A DNA stretch of 64,000 nucleotides from Patella vulgata (taxonomy: Eukaryota > Mollusca > Gastropoda > Patellidae), in contig NC_065882.2 in the NCBI RefSeq assembly GCF_932274485.2, positions 66,501,431 through 66,565,430 on the forward strand. The letters run 5' to 3'. Under the pieces are notes generated by a model. That model was not told the origin of the DNA, did no database searches, and saw nothing but the letters and a program-made list of their open reading frames with translations. Both the position numbers and the translations under genes were made by a program. Positions 35,927-50,900 of this stretch are shown here, piece after piece (positions within the stretch are counted from its first letter, which is position 1; each line of letters starts with the position of its first letter).

Positions 35927-35969
35927 ATGGATTTGTCCGAACATTCTATGGAGCGTCCATTTCAGACAG
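35927..35969 (+). CDS. nr2e3: nr2e3 coding exon 1 (probable)
   Basis: Encodes [14 protein letters not shown] plus the first base of codon 15. An in-frame TGA lies at 35918-35920, so this is the first possible ATG in frame. The donor is g|gtatgt at 35970, and the phase-1 junction with exon 2 gives GAA (Glu15). Homology cannot confirm such a short divergent exon. The alternative is a start at Met28 (54976) in exon 2. The following intron is 18,968 bp. Confidence 0.7.
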
Positions 35970-38900
35970 GTATGTTTGTTTATTTTTAAATGTTATGCTG
36001 TTCGAAGATTTCTTATAGTTTAATTCTGTTTTTTTTAAACATTTATTTGTATCATTTAAGCATGCCAGTAATACAATGCATAATGTCTTTGCTATTGCCT
36101 TTCATTTTGTTTATACAGTACCGATTTGTTGTGTTTTATATTAATACCGATTTGTTTATATAGTTTCAGTTAATTAATAATTAGCAAATTGATTAACTGA
36201 ATAACGGTAGTCAAATATATAACCCTATAGACGACAGTGGCTTACAACAGTCTTTACAACTGATTGTAGTTGTCTCAGTATAGTTAATTTGTTTAGAATG
36301 TATATTGCATGGACACTATAAATTCAACGATACCCACTTCAAATTATATGCACATTATATAAACTGGAATGGATACCGATGTAATATTGACAAAGACATT
36401 TATGAAATTTATCATTATTAAAAAAATTGAGATATTTAATAATGTGCATGACGATAAAGTAAATATTAATTGATCAATGTAATCATTATCATTAAAGCCA
36501 AATGTTAATTATCTGCGCATTAATCAGTTCATCGTTTGCAAATGGAGCCACTTTAACTAAAGGTTTCATTATATACATTATCTAAAATGTTTTAATCCCT
36601 GATCTCACAATATAATATTCTCGACTGTTAATAGTCTAGCAATTCAACTGTTTATCAGCAGTGAAATAACAATAATATGACCAGTAGTTTTCATTATTTA
36701 ATTTTTCAAAAAGAGAAAAGATCCCAATTAAGAAAAGGGAAAGGAAACATAATAATCAGTCAAAAACAATCTGGTAAATTGTGTTATTTTACAGAAGTAA
36801 GAGTTTTTCATTTATATTTTGACAGTTTTTTCACTTAGAATTTATTTGTTTTTCATTATTTTGATATTATATGCTAAAGTAGGAATTTAAACCCAATTTC
36901 ATTCATTCATTTATTATGATATAAATCCTAATTATGTTGTTTCTATAAACTACTATATTTGTATACTATCAGAAAGACAACAATACAGATTGGCCAAATA
37001 ATTATTTTTATGCGTTTGACTAAAGTAGTATAACTTCAGAGTATCAAAAAATACCTGGTTTATTTAATATATTATGTTGATTATAGTATATTTCACAGTA
37101 TATATAATATTGCAGAAAAACAGGTAAATTGAAGCAGGTGCTTAGCACATGATTTCATTGTGTGTCGTAAATTCTACCTGTGACCGGCATCCGAACATAT
37201 CGAAACGAAGATATTTATTCTATATACTGAATTGCATATTTGAATAAGCAATTAAAACTTCAGTAAAATTAGAGATAAAAATAATGTTACAGCTCCCAGA
37301 CTAAATATTGAAAGATTAGTGCTAAAAGCATCTGTAATCAGTACTAATTTAGAACTCATAAAACGTTAAAATCTTGTTTCTTATAATTGTTCAAATACAC
37401 AAAATGATGATTAACACGGACATCGCATATAAACAAGACGGTGTATCATATTTTTGTAGATAGGGTAAGCACAGACTATCTCTTGGACTACACATGTCAT
37501 TACGTATTACTAAACAGAGCGATGGTTTAATTGGACTTACATTTCAAAATGTAGTTCCGGGGCAGTGTCTGAAAAAGCAAAAACGATTTGTGATATATCA
37601 TTTTCTAGAAATGCCCTGTTCGTCAATAAAAGACTAGATTAAATCATAATCATAGATTATACTTGTAAGCATTGCAATTAACCAGAAGTCGCATTAATGC
37701 CATAAAGCAAACATGGATGAGTCGATTCGCACTTTGAGCAATTTCTGATTCACATTTATTCCGCCATGTAATTTTAGTTCACCGTACGCGATTGATAATG
37801 ATATCAAGTCATTATATGATTACATATATGTGCTTAAAACAATGCACCTGATTATAGTGTTGACACGAACCATAGATTCAACTAGATATTTTCCATTGTG
37901 TACCCTCTCAACAGTAGGCTAAATTACGGGAATGGGGTAATCTTTTATCAAACAAAAAGGGTTAAGAGAGAGGGTTGGTGGATTTATTTGGGCTTGGGGA
38001 GGGGGGAGGGGTAGCGATAGAAATAGAGAGAAATAAGGTTTAACGTCCACTTGAAACAAACTATGTCATTTCGGGACCAACATATGGTACCAATTGCTAT
38101 ATCATTTATTCGCTTGTGGGTACAAGGGTTTTTGAATTAGCAGTGAGTGGAAACCGAGTGACCGAGAGAAAACCAATGAGGTTAGGCAGGCGACCTTACA
38201 ACTTGTCACATACTAGCTCAGGATCGAAACAACGCCACTTGACTCAATGACAGACCTTGTGATCTAAAACGCACGCGTTAGACAACTAGATGTTCCCATC
38301 CCCGGAGGAGCGAGGTAGAACAATCACTGTAACCAGCACGATGTACTGTGGTGTCATAATATTTTTGTATCAAATGATATCTCTATTACTTTCTATCTAC
38401 AGCAAAGTTCATTCAGGTAGATCTTGAGGAGATATTCTAAAATGCTTTGAAATACATGTTTCGAAGAAAGGAGCATGATTTTGACCAAACTGCACGTTTT
38501 ATAACATAATATATATATGTATTATATTTACCCGTTTAACATCTCATTAGTATAACCATCTAAATAACTATATGGAATAACAATTACTTATAGCTTTTGT
38601 AACAGCGACATTTCAACTAGTCTTCAAAGAAGCCTAGTTGAAACTGCGCTGTAATCAGGGATAGCTCTGGTCTCAAATCGCGGCGCTGTAATCAGGGATG
38701 GACTGGGTAGCTCTGGTCTCAAATCGCGGCGCTGTAATCAGGGATGGACTGGGTAGCTCTGAGCTCTAGGACCAACTGGTTTCCTTGGTCTCAAATCGCG
38801 GCGCAGAATATACATGAAATGAATCTCACTTGGTTACCTTGTCCCGCACCCCTCGCACAGATTATTTTTCTCTCCGGAGTAGGCCATTATATCTTTCAGG

Positions 38901-41900
38901 TTATCCATAGATGAATTTTATTTATTTTGAAAAAATTAATGTCAATCGTTTTTTACAATCGGTGCCGATGAGCTCCCGACCGACACCCAAATTAACTGAC
39001 CTTGGTATTCCATATATTTATTTTTATTGAATTTATGCTCGACGATTCCCAAATGCCATTTAAATAACGTATAAAATATAGCTGTGCACGATTATAGAAT
39101 CCGAGAAAATAAAATATATAGGTCTATTTCCATTGACTTAGTTTGAGTGCTCTTTGATTAACTAACAGTAATGATTCAAATATCCGGTGGATATAGTACA
39201 TTCAGGTGCACAACTTTATAGTCGCTTAAACAATCTAATTGAATCTTTATTATATTAGTATAACGGAAACAATATTCAATGATCTCCAGTGTTATTTTAA
39301 GTAATGACATATTTACCGAAGATTGTGTATGAATCAATATTTTCTTTACCTATATACAGTATGATAATTATTTTCATACGTAATTTTTGTGTTTGAAATT
39401 TTAATTATGATCTCCAGTTATATTTTAAGTAATGACACATTTACCAAAGATTGTGCACTCTATATTTTATGTGTCTATATGTGTCTTTTGTCGTTGCTGT
39501 GTTTGAAAATTTAAATAGAAATGTTTGTCGGACATCTTACAGGTTAAAAGAGACCAAAATAACCCCTTTATTGGTCTTAAAATTTTAATTAAGAACATTC
39601 GTTACAGTTAGTACACCATTCAAAGAAACTTTTTATATTTATTACAGTTAAAATTCAAGTACAAGTATACATAATCCCTTTATTAATAATTGTTAGTTTA
39701 ATTTGCTTTTCCTGTGCTCAGATGTTGATATAATTAAGAGGAATCCATTTTACCATGACCCGGTCCTTATTGTTTATGTATCTCCTTTAGTTAATAAAAA
39801 CACACCAAAAACGCTTTATCCTAGGTTGGTTAAGATCGGTTTTGTGGTATTTAGCCATATCAATGAAGAACAATTACGCCCATCAATTTGTGAGGTCTTG
39901 TACAGTAGCGAATTATTTACCACTTAATTTTCAAATTAATTGCAACTATTTGTACCACTGTATCTATCTTTTTACATGGCCATTGTTTCTTAAATCTATA
40001 ATAAACATTGTCATTTTGATTGTCGCCGTCGTCGTCAACGACGCGGACTCGGTTAACTATATCTTATTGTAATTACGTCAAGAGCCATTTCCAACTGATC
40101 CGAGAACCTTTTTCTTTCTTAGTTTAATTATAAGAGATTATTTTTTTCTAGAAACGAAAGCATATAAATATAAGCTTAAAAACTCTCTTAAATGCATCGC
40201 ACTTATTCACTGGGTTGGCTGTAGATTCGCACTCAATGTTCCCTGTAAATCAATTAAAACCCTAGAACAAGGGGACGTCACCACTTTGTGCGTGGTCGTC
40301 ACACAACCAGACGCTTCAACCTTTTAATTGTCGTAAAGGATTAACCTAACTGGAATAATGAATCACACATCGCATAGTTTCCAGTCTTAGTGGAGTTTAC
40401 ATCAGATGAATTAAATACTAGGTGAAAAGCGCCCGCATTCATCTTTCAGGCATGTGAGGATTAAGTGATTATCGCGAGACACCAAGAGTGATAGGACAGA
40501 GTAATCTCCCTTGATCGTATTGTCGCGCGAGCAGGATTCCTTGTTCGCTTTTAATGTAATTGAATACGGGGTTGGGCTTGGTTTCAATTGTACCATGCTC
40601 GACTTGATGTATGTTTACATGTTCTAAACTATCTACCTTCTCTCTGCCTTTTCACCCTAGAATGGGATACAAGTTATTACATTCATTTATCTTGGCTTAG
40701 CTTCTTTTTATTAAAATTACACAAACATGGCCGCATTGACAAAGACTGGCACGTTTGATGTTAGAGTGGGAATCAAGTCTCTATTGAGACGTCTGTAGAT
40801 CAAAGAGGACAGTCATGAATGTTAATGTGATAGGCGAGATACTTCACTTCTAGTATTCTACCCTATCTACTTATAAACAAGATCATCTCAGTTTTTTTTC
40901 TCCCCAAAAGTTACTACAAAACATATTATTAATATTTAAACGTTTCAGTATCTAAACTTAATGAATGCTAATGTGGTGATTTATGTTAGAACATCTCATA
41001 TCTTATAAAAAGTTTTAATTGGTATTAAAATTATACGGGATAAAACTATATTATATATTAAAGTGGCTTTGTGTAATTGCTTCGGGAATTTTCAAATTAG
41101 ATGGTATGCAAAATATCAAATCCAGATAAAGTCGTTTTAACTTTCAATTTACGAGTCGTACAACTGGTTTAGAGATTTTCAATGAATCCTCTTGAAACAC
41201 TTTAATTCGATCAATGAAGTTGATGTTCAATTGACCTTACCCGACCTCTCATCCAATAAATGTTACCGATCGGATGTTCAACAACAGAGAAAATTGAAAG
41301 GAAAGAAAAGTAAATATACTTTTCAATTTCAACTTTGGTAGGTTAAATATTTAGCCATTATAATTGGGTGTTATCTAAAGATGCACTATGCAAAACCTAA
41401 ATTAAATTTTAGATACACTATTGGTTAGACTTTTATTCATACGAAAAGCCTATAATCAACCCTCTAGATCAACGATTGATCGTGAGTTAAATGGAATAAA
41501 ACTTAAAAAGTTAATGATATAGTGGATAATCGAGACTTAGTCTCGACTGTCAAGTACCGTTAGTACGATAATAAACAATTTACGTTACATCTGGCCAAAA
41601 CTTCAAACACGCACAACTTCGTCCAGAAAAAGTAATTTTGAAAGGAATTTTCAATATATTTATTTTCCATTATTTATCTAAATCTTACATAATGCATCTT
41701 TAAAACGAACTTTTCATTCAGAATCCAATTCACACCAGCGAATTCATCCTGAGTAGTTTCATTCATGCTCTATCTAATTTTATTGGCGCATTTCTACGTG
41801 TATATTTACTTTAACCCTGTGATTTAAAATGGCCTCATTACAAATACTATTAATGAATGAAAATCATGGAAACAGGGAACAGAATTTACAAATGAATAAG

Positions 41901-44900
41901 AAAAATAGGAGTAAATTTTGATGTAATCACGTTCTTTTCTAAATGTATATAGGTGATTGTTTTATACTTATAATTATTTTTTCATGATGAGATCCAGGAA
42001 AATAATATTTACAGTTAGATACTGGGCTATATAATAATGGGTTGAAATGATTAAAACAATTGATAACCAGAAAAATAATATTTACAGTTAAATGGCGTAT
42101 GGCTCTATTCCTGGGAAACTTAAAATAAACGAATATGGGTCTAAAAGCAAATATTAATGTAATATGAATGTATGTAAAGTGATCTATAATCAATTTTTTT
42201 TTAAAAAAAAAGGTTATTGTAATTTTTAATCAGTTGAACGGTCCAAATTGACGGGCAGTTGTTTTCTCCTGCTTGGTCCAATCTACACGTTTTTTATTAT
42301 TATTTTGTCGTTTGTGCATTGTCTTGTAGGATACGTTTTTCTTTGTTCAATACCATAGAATACACGACTCGTGTACTGATTATGAAATGTTCACCGTGTC
42401 TTGAATACTGAATATTAGGATCTCATATTTTCACGACAAGATTACATCAATATTGATTAAAATGGACCAATATTGAATTTTAATTCGTATTTTTAATTTT
42501 GAATATTGTGCAAAATATTGCGTTAGAGGTTTAGCCCCTTTAGATATGGTTCTATATAATAATAGATGATTAAAACAATTGATACGCAGAAAAATAATAT
42601 TTACAGTTAAATATAGTGCTATATAATAGTGGATTGAAATGATTAAAACATTATACAACATAACGGTGAATTATAGGGTTGCCAACCACCCCGGTGATTT
42701 GCCCGATGTATCTTGCGCCAACATACCTGCATTTTAATTTTATAGATATATGACGCCCATTGGGAACTATTTTTGTTTAAAATGGCGTTTTGTTGACCTC
42801 AAATAATCACGGGCCGAGAAGATGTCCGGAGTGAAGGAAAGAATAAAGGAATCATTTCAGTGTGGTCAAATATGGCAACTCTGGACCGAGAATCTATACT
42901 TATCACGTATAGGGAGTTGGTGGAGGAAACTACTTTCTACTGAACTATCAAGTAACGTTTCGTGTTGTAAGCGTTTATAACGTTTTACCGATCAAGGCTC
43001 ACGATGATGAAGAATAATTTCACTTTTTTTCGCATTAAAGACATCAGACAGGAAAAAAGCTCTCAAAGCGCACTTTTTGTCGATGAAATTTAATTAGTAA
43101 AAACGAATGTGGATTTTATTTGTGATTTATAAAAACCACATCACTTCTAATAAAAGCCACACAAAAGATCTCTCAACACTCGACGAATAACTAGAAACTG
43201 ATTTACCAAATTAAATTTTCGGTGCGTTTTATTTGAAAGTCGGAATTCACTAGATGAAAACAAAGTTATTGGAAGAGAAAGTGGCTGATGGACTTTCTGA
43301 TTTCGGTGTGAAATTGTGATAACCTTGGGAATGAAGCTTTTGATATTCAATAATATAACAAATAATAATTACTATTAAGAATAATAGACATATTTGTGTA
43401 ATGTATAACTCGAAAGCTTTTAAAATAAACAGGACATTGGATAATTTCCATAATAAAATATTACAGGTAATAGATCTAGTAATTTGTGTTTATAAAGAGG
43501 ATAATGGTAGTAGTCATCGTCGTGACACACCTACTTTCCCCCAGTACATTCCAACAAAAATACCTCTGGATATCCTTTATAACATTGCCGAAGAAAATTC
43601 AATCCCCCAATTTAATCTATGTTAGATTGTGCAAACTCAGCTTTCACTTTCGCATATCACATCTTTACTAAGTATTTTTGGATCATTTCTGCAAAGGAAA
43701 TTTTCTGTTTGAAAGTATCGTTTTGAAAGGACTTTCCTCGGCTCAGATTATTTAAAGCTTTATATTAATATAATTATTATTGTCATAAATTAAGTACACC
43801 TTTTGAGACTAGTTTCAGATTCTGAATGGTTTCAACTATAAACCATGGAAACAGCCTTTAATTGATACAGCCGATATTAATATAGAACTGTTTACAGGTT
43901 ACTGGGATATGATGTTTGTTCTAGTAGTCTATACCGGTCTATTGATATGGTCAGCCATCTATACAGAGATTGAACTAAGTGATAGATAGAGGCCTGCAGA
44001 AAAGCAATTAGGTCTCTCATCTATTGGTGATAGCCGTCATCCAGCGGACAAATTAAATGATCGTCACCGACTTAATTGAATCATCTAGTTTCCCTTCCTT
44101 TATTACATTAACCGGCGACATAATCTCAACTTTGGTCGCTTCTGGCTTTTTATATTTAATTTATGGCAATTGAAGCTCTTCTTTCCGCCAAAACTTGGCA
44201 GTCGGGGTAGTTGATGACGTTTTGAAGTGTCATCAAGCGAGTGCGGCAGCTGGAGGTTACCGTCACGTTCATTTGGCTGGGATGAGAAAAGAGAGGACGA
44301 GATAGAATAGCTGGCATCTCGAGATATTTCGGGAGAATCAAGATTCTTTCCTAATTACCACTCACCATCTCGCTGACTGACGATTTTAATGTGAAAAGAT
44401 CGAAGCTATTTAATCCCGTTAAGTTAGCTCATTATTCATTACTCTCTTACAACCAGCCACTGTGACAAACGACACAATAAATCAATCAAGATACGGCCAC
44501 CTACTTCTACGACTACGGCTATAAACGGTTCAACTTAGACAGCTGGTAATTTTATACACTTGCTTCCTCAAATTGGATTCAAATGTCAAATCGGTTGACC
44601 CTCTCTTGTTGAACTAATCTTATTTTCAATATGACTGCTTTCAGATTAAGACGGGGACTGAATCCTCACCCCGCATCCAATGTTTAACTTGTCGTCAAGT
44701 TATCAATGATTTTTACTTTTGATTTGATTTGACTTGATTCATTGTTTTCAAATCATCATGCATAAACATGGAATTCAATAATCATCACTAACGTGGTTTA
44801 TTCATATTAGAGTTGTCAATATTCTTCAAACAGAAAATATTTTAAGATTTATTAACTTTAATTACAAGAAAATATGGAAGCTTAAAATGCCCAATATTTA

Positions 44901-47900
44901 GAGTCATAATCACTTCACTATTATTCCATCTACGGAAACTATTAAGAGACAGTTACTGTATTCATAAGATCCCTGCTTGCAAACAAATAATATATCACTA
45001 CCGAATAAAGTATACTATTTTAATTCATAACCAGACAACGAGGAGTAGAGATATTTATAATCCTACAAGGACATTAGGGATATTGCCAGACATTACAAGT
45101 GCGGTTAACCACATGATATCTGTCACGGAGACAAAGGCTGGCACTGGGAACTGGCAGTGTACAATAACAGAAGGTCGAAACATGGTTCCTTTTATTCTTA
45201 TTCTGATCAAAGTTCATTCTCCAGAGCGATTTGTCAATGTGATTATGACCCAGCGTCTGGTAATCGGAGTAATTTTTTCCAACTAGAATACATTTTGTAT
45301 TCTATTAAAAAGTTGGGTTTTGTCTCAATTTCTGCGCAGAAGGGACATAATCGACAAATAAGTGGGGTTGGCGGATGACTTATCTTAGTTTTTCAATCGC
45401 TAAATTCTCGGTTCAGGGTGGATCAATTTGACTGAAATTTTCAACAAATTCCCTTTACATTATCTAGTTTTTAACTAATATAACTGCCAGCTCTTTATCT
45501 AATCTCCCATAATGTATCTTTAAGGATATATACATGTTTGTAGAGTCCGAAATCCATAGCTAAATATCTCAAGAGTACCAAATTCGACAATTCCCTATTA
45601 AATTCATAACTTGAAATGTTTAATTCATATCTTGGAAAGTTTGTTCTTTAAATTCGTAATTTGGAAAGTGGTTGACGTAGAAAAGGCGTGTCGCTTACAG
45701 TCATGATCGAGTATGGATGTATATTAGAATTCATGACATTAAAAGAAAAGTGCAACGTTTAGATATATGAAGCAACAAAAGGGGACTATGTTGAAACTGA
45801 AGAAGGCTTCACTATACATGTATGTGGTAAGCGTTCAGCCTGTGTAAATAAAACGTATTTTTTGTATTTAAAGAACTTGACAGGTGACTTCACTTGTGAC
45901 GATTGTTGTGAGGTTATCTTGAGCTTCAGAAGTCAAAACTATCGATCTAGTTAGTTTCAATATACGCATAGTGGCAGGTGTCATGCATAGGACAGAACAT
46001 TCAAAACCACTTGTTATAATTTAGTTTGGAAATTCGAATGACTGACAAATTGCGTCTTACTGCTCGTCTGTATGCTAAGTGAGTTTTTTAGATCTTTTAA
46101 ATTATACGAGGAGCCGCGTTGACCCAATGTGTGCATGTAAGGCATTGGCTCGCTAACCAAGAGGTCTCGGGTTCGCTCCCGGTCTTGGCCGATTAAATTC
46201 CCCGGGATTCCCCTTGTCAGTGCTGCAGGACGGGGGCCTGGCAACGAACTGCGTCTAGTCTTTCGGATGATACGAAAAACTCGAAGCCCCGTGTATACTT
46301 TGGTGTACAAACCTTGCTATTTGGAATTTAAAATAAGTGTGGGCCGTAGCGCAGCTGTTCGGGCAAAATATCCCTCATAGCACACTGTGTGGCATCTGCC
46401 TGTCTTCGTTAGCCCAGTCGGTTCTGAAAAAATAGGACCTTCAACCTCATTTCATTTTTGATATTTAAAATATCTGTCGTATAAACTACTAGGCTTACCC
46501 AGACTTCCTTGAACGTGTATTTTAGTTAACCGTAGACAGACATCACATCATAAAGATGAGATCTGGGTTTTATCAGTCTTATCAGGAATGTCGTGTTTAC
46601 AGACATATTAATGTTTAGGAATTTTATCTTATTTAATTGAAGATTTGTCAACTTCTATCGTGATCGATGTCTATCAAAACCTTATTTGTTCTACAATTAT
46701 GGAATATCGATTTTAAATCAAAGGAAATAAGTCATTATTCTCAGTTAAATAATTGAATTAATGAACTCCTGATTATCTCCCTTCTAATTGTTTTTGTTGT
46801 TGCCGGTTTCTTTGATTTTTTATAAATTAAAGTGGCAAGAAGCTCATGTCATACTCATTGTTAAATATGAATATTAATTTAAAAAGTTCGTGTCAAGTCT
46901 AGATCAACCTCATGGTTTCGAGTGACTTCGTCAAGTTGCGTTCACGATCGATTGAAGTATAGAAGCCGATAAGTACCCCATCATCCCGGAAAGTGAGAGG
47001 GTTGTGAATCTATACCCGGAAGTAGAAGTCGCGAAGACAAGAAGGACCGAAGTGATTGTATTTCGCCTTCCGGTTAATTTTTGTCATGCGCATTTCTAGA
47101 GAAATCGAAGTTGAAGCTTAAACAATGGGAGTGCGCATGACATAAAGGCCAGAAGGCAAAGTGAAATCGTAAGATGTAAATTGACATAATATAAAGGTTG
47201 GACAAAATTTAAACTATACGGGTTGATTACCACCATGCTACTTTAAATCATTAGTTATTAAGTACGCGAGGAAATTATATATTACGAATTTCATTAATTT
47301 TACCCCAAAAGTCGCTGAAATTTTGGAATAAAAGTTGTTATTTACAGGATAAATAATGTCTTAAATATCTTTTTTTGGGGTATGTCATGGTTTCTATTTT
47401 CTGTTGAATCTCCCTATAAGCAGCTTGCATGGGGACAATATTGATGTGCATTGTTCGGGGAAATCGTTTACAAAATAGCCCGGGTTACTGAAGCTAGTCC
47501 AAAAATGTCGTGAATTGTAACGGTAGACGAGCATGTGGAAAGTGGGTGTTTACCCATTCGAGAACAACCGTATACTACGTCTTATAATTATATAAGAAGT
47601 TCATATGGCTAACAAATTATGTCTCATTAATAATCTAATCAGCTGAAAATTATGTTTTAAATACGATAATGAGAGTACTAATCTTGTTTGGAACACCCGA
47701 TGTCACTTCTCGCTGGCTTGGGGAGTTGACATGGCCAGCCATTTATTTTGTCCCTACCTGTGCAATACTCACATGTGACATATACTAGTATAAAACATTG
47801 AAACAAGAAAGAAGAGAAGTACCTATATGACTTCTTACTATCCTATATATGTATGGTTTTATTCTTGTCACGATACATCAAACACCAACACACAACAACC

Positions 47901-50900
47901 AAAGTCTCATCAAACCTAAACTAGTTTCTCTTTCAGACAGCTCTACAAATATAAAAACCCTCTTTTGATGTTTTATTAAATTTCGTGACGAAGCGCTCCA
48001 AAATAAGCTAAACGTAAAACCCCGTTTATCTCTACCTTTAATCTTTTTGACTGTATGTTTTATAGTCGTGGATACCCAAATATTGAATAAACATCGCTTT
48101 ATAATACCCAATACATACATTAAATCTTGAAAGAAATAGATAATCGTTGCCTTTATATCAACCAGAGTCGGCATTTTTTGGAAAAACGAGACGATTCTGG
48201 TGGCAGGCGTATAGTAGAATTCTATTTTTTTCTTTTTTTGTTTGAAAATTTGATTTTAGAAATATTGCCTTTGTAGAGTCTATTGACTTTCTTTAGATAC
48301 AGATAGGAGAATTTGATTTATTTTAACTTTAAAGGTGAAGGTTTCAAAGCAATGGTTTTAATTGCAGTTTATTAATGTTTTTTTCGACAGCAGGACATGA
48401 ACAAAGGCTGCATATGTTCAGGACTACAGTAAATATTATGTTAATGCATATTAATTATGTTTCGTCAGCAAAGATGCGATGGAAGAAGTTTTAACATATA
48501 TAAATAACTTACACATCTAAATATAAATCACTGAATGTGTTTTAATATCTCAAGTGTTGAGCTTCTTAATCAAATGAAATTGACTTTAACGTCTTTCCTT
48601 TCGGCACTAACCAGCCCAATGAACACGGGGCTTCGCAAAAACCGTAAGGTATATTAGGTCACTCTTATTGTCAAACATCGCAATAATTGTCCATCTATGG
48701 AGGGGAGGGCTATCAAGGCGGTGGATTCATTAAAACCTACGATTTTTTGCAATGATGATGTTAGAATTCTAAAATCATTACACAAAGTTTTAAATCTTAA
48801 AACATGGTACATTTATTATTAGTTTAGCGTTGTTATGTATTCAACTTGATTTTCATTTGAAATGTTAGATTTTCACTTTTTCATTTATTCTATCAAAGAA
48901 TAAAAGTAAATTTTGTTTTCATACTTATCAATTCAAAGAAAAGATTTATTTATTAGATCTTATCATCTTGAAATTGGGATTAAAACTTTCATCCTTGATG
49001 TCAAAAAATTGCATCTATTTCATCTTGTTCTCATCTTTATCTGTCTACCCACCAAACCGTCTAAGTCAACAGAACACCAAGGTGTAAAATTAAAACTGAG
49101 AGGTGACAAGGCGGTGGTGAGATGCGGTCGAATCAATTTCTTTGTAGACGATAAATTTATTGTAGTGTCAAACAAGGATGTATTATGAAGAAGATGGTGG
49201 TGAATAATATCCTATAGATATATTGTAATTAATTCAAGGGGATTATCTCTACCATAATACAGTAGGGAGGGGATTACTGGGTGTTCTTTATTTAGCTATC
49301 TACACCTGCTAAATTACAAACCAAAGATATACAGATAGAAACTGGTGTATAGCATGTACACCATTAGACTAAGAAAGGAACTGAAATGGGGTTAAATATC
49401 TTACTCGCCCGCACCAATTGGACGTATGCCATACAGTGTTTTATTGGCCGGGAGGGGGGGGGGGGTAATGTTGACCAGACACCGGTTCTACCACGCATTC
49501 TTATCCCGATTCCCATTTGTCGAGGGGCTTTTAAATTGGGTTGTTGTTCTTAGTGTTTAACGTCCGCTTCCACCGAGGGTGATATCGCAGACAAGCTGAC
49601 ACTTTGCACACATTTTATGCTTGCGCGTACTAATTTGTTTTACCATTTACAATAAATCCGTTCGAATTCCTTGCTATTTTAATTAAAGGTATAAGCGCTA
49701 AACCCGCTTCCTTTATGCTACTTCCTTTAAAGTATTGAATTGGGTTGATACGCATCATTTTGATCAGTAAAGGGGCAGGTTCCACGATTAATATTTTGCT
49801 TCAAAAGATTGAGTGGAAGTTGCCATTTTGGATTATTACTCCGTCGACAGTGGAACAGCACATCGGCTACATCCCAACACACCATGGCTTATCAACAATC
49901 GTAACGTTTTCACCGAAGACAGATTATCGACTTGCAAAACAAATCAACATGACAACTTTAATTTTGACCAAACCAAAAAGGTGGTAATACTTGGACCCAG
50001 CGTTGCTCGGTACTATGAATTTTGTAGTAAGAATAGTAATCAACAGAGATTTCACATTCTGATCAAACGCTCAAAAAAGGATTATATTTTTGTCACTTGT
50101 TTTTCTTAATGTAAATTAACTAGTTCATTCAGTTTGATAATATTTAAGTAGATTAGACGACCTATAGTGATGTATTCATACATAATTTATTATTGTATTT
50201 GCAAATTAACATAAGGTATAACTAAGCGACGTTTAGACGAGGATATGCTCAATTACTAAATGCCTATCCAAGATGTTATATGCAAATTAATGATGAAAGT
50301 AAATACAATTTCTATGTTTAAGGTGATTTACAAATAATAATAACGGTATATCAATAACATATGATATTAAAAATATCAAATACATTATCATTAATATTTA
50401 TGGTAACTCAAAATGATAAGTTAAAAATAAAAAGTAATCAAAAGAATTATTTTTGTTTAAATTTAAATTTGATTGATTCTGATATCTAACAAAAGTTAAT
50501 TGAGCGACTTAAATTGCGTACTTTGTTTTGCACCAAAAGAAAGATTATTGCCAGAGCAGCGGTGCCTGGGATATTTAATCTTTTTTCAGAATTACCTGTA
50601 TTTCCATATTCGGCTTCCGCGCTCTTTGGTACAATACAGTTTTGATTCAAAGTCTTCTGACATTTTAGAAGTGCATTAATTATTTACTGGGACAAAACCG
50701 TGAAAGCTCCACACTTATGGTAGAAAAGAATCAGAAGCATATGAACAAGTAAAATACAATTTTCAGTTTTTATGCAACGTTTTCTAATATATTTTTGTCT
50801 TTGTGAACTCAGTCCTCTTAACAGGTAACCTTTCAAATGAGAGAAAACTTTGATATTCTATTTATCTTGTTTAATATTATCAGTTATTCAGGAGAGAAAT

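Noticed and set aside
45083-45378. two overlapping short frames as a host gene
   Set aside because: No splice-supported exon structure and no continuing homology nearby; kept only as a weak finding.
48913-50109. short frames at 48913-49188 and 49745-50109
   Set aside because: No recognised domain, and two different frames overlap in the second region as expected for chance ORFs.
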